Source: Deltaproteobacteria bacterium UBA6967 (lineage in GTDB: Bacteria; SAR324; NAC60-12). From it: DNA of 28,070 bases. Below are positions 27,980 to 28,070 of the stretch, piece after piece. The notes beneath the pieces are model-generated. The model ran no database searches, had not been told where the DNA came from, and saw nothing but the letters and a program-made list of their open reading frames with translations. The position numbers and the translations under genes are program-made. The DNA is taken from assembly GCA_002450295.1 (NCBI GenBank), contig DJYX01000149.1, positions 1 through 28,070 of the forward strand, read 5' to 3'. How positions within the stretch are numbered: the first letter of the stretch is position 1; each line of letters starts with the position of its first letter.

Positions 27980-28070
27980 AATACGCAGCAGAAGAATGCT
28001 GAGATAGATCAACAGGAGGGAACTGACAGTTTGGAGAGATCCACTCAAGTAGAAAACCATTTCCTGGAAG
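27911..28070 (-). CDS. Possible end of a minus-strand membrane protein at the right edge
   Basis: From the right edge, a minus-strand frame runs to a TGA at 27913-27911 and reads MVFYLSGSLQTVSSLLLIYLS from an ATG at 28060, followed by a hydrophobic stretch and a short polar tail. The hydrophobic start resembles small YggT-like membrane proteins, but its length inside the window is only about 50 residues and it overlaps the MFS gene by 69 bases. It may be a chance frame. Confidence 0.2.
   Translation of the reverse strand, partial: FQEMVFYLSGSLQTVSSLLLIYLSILLLRISGCFLFDRFNQWQSFAKVLGQR

Overview
The window looks like ordinary chromosomal DNA from a Gram-negative bacterium. It holds single-copy housekeeping genes (pheT, ddl, lysA, tgt, rnpB, tRNA-Pro), many predicted secreted or envelope proteins, a SohB-type inner-membrane peptidase and the start of a MscK-like mechanosensitive channel. 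The MinD-like ATPase (18709-19656) resembles forms I associate with deltaproteobacteria. The mix of gammaproteobacteria-like (SohB, ParA-like, YbbA-like, TrmL) and deltaproteobacteria-like proteins would fit a deep-branching proteobacterial lineage such as a marine SAR324-type organism. That placement is inferred from remembered family resemblance, not from a search. I see no phage, transposon, CRISPR array or rRNA.

Layout. 1-1718 (minus): N-terminal part of a MscK-like channel, cut by the left edge. 1933-4206 (plus): a small membrane protein, a 41-residue lipoprotein, MTA/SAH nucleosidase and a class I aminotransferase. 4273-11005 (minus): transcribed as tgt, a secreted EEP-family hydrolase, lysA, a cysteine-less dihydrolipoamide-dehydrogenase homologue and a D-lactate-dehydrogenase-type FAD enzyme. 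11130-18639 (plus): a tight seven-gene run of sohB, an internally deleted ParA-like ATPase, pheT, a YbbA/LolD-like ABC ATPase, cysK, ddl and trmL. 18709-19656 (plus): a MinD/FlhG-like ATPase, with the RNase P RNA gene on the opposite strand immediately after its stop codon. 20178-22909 (plus): a DUF21/CBS membrane protein, GDP-L-fucose synthase and a RibD deaminase-only protein. 22917-23935: two divergent small secreted proteins of unknown function. 23990-24066: tRNA-Pro(UGG) with encoded CCA. 24243-27979 (plus): a large secreted alpha/beta hydrolase and a Bcr/CflA-like MFS transporter. The right edge may hold the end of a convergent membrane-protein gene.

Functional themes are cell-wall precursor and amino-acid supply (lysA for diaminopimelate to lysine, ddl for D-Ala-D-Ala, cysK for cysteine), translation (pheT, tgt, trmL, rnpB, tRNA-Pro) and envelope functions (SohB, ABC ATPase, channel, DUF21 protein, fucose synthase, secreted hydrolases). 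The items most worth following up are the ParA-like protein that lacks its Walker B core, the LPD homologue in which both redox cysteines are replaced, the very small lipoprotein gene, and the abutting arrangement of rnpB and the MinD-like gene. I did not find a convincing large undescribed system.
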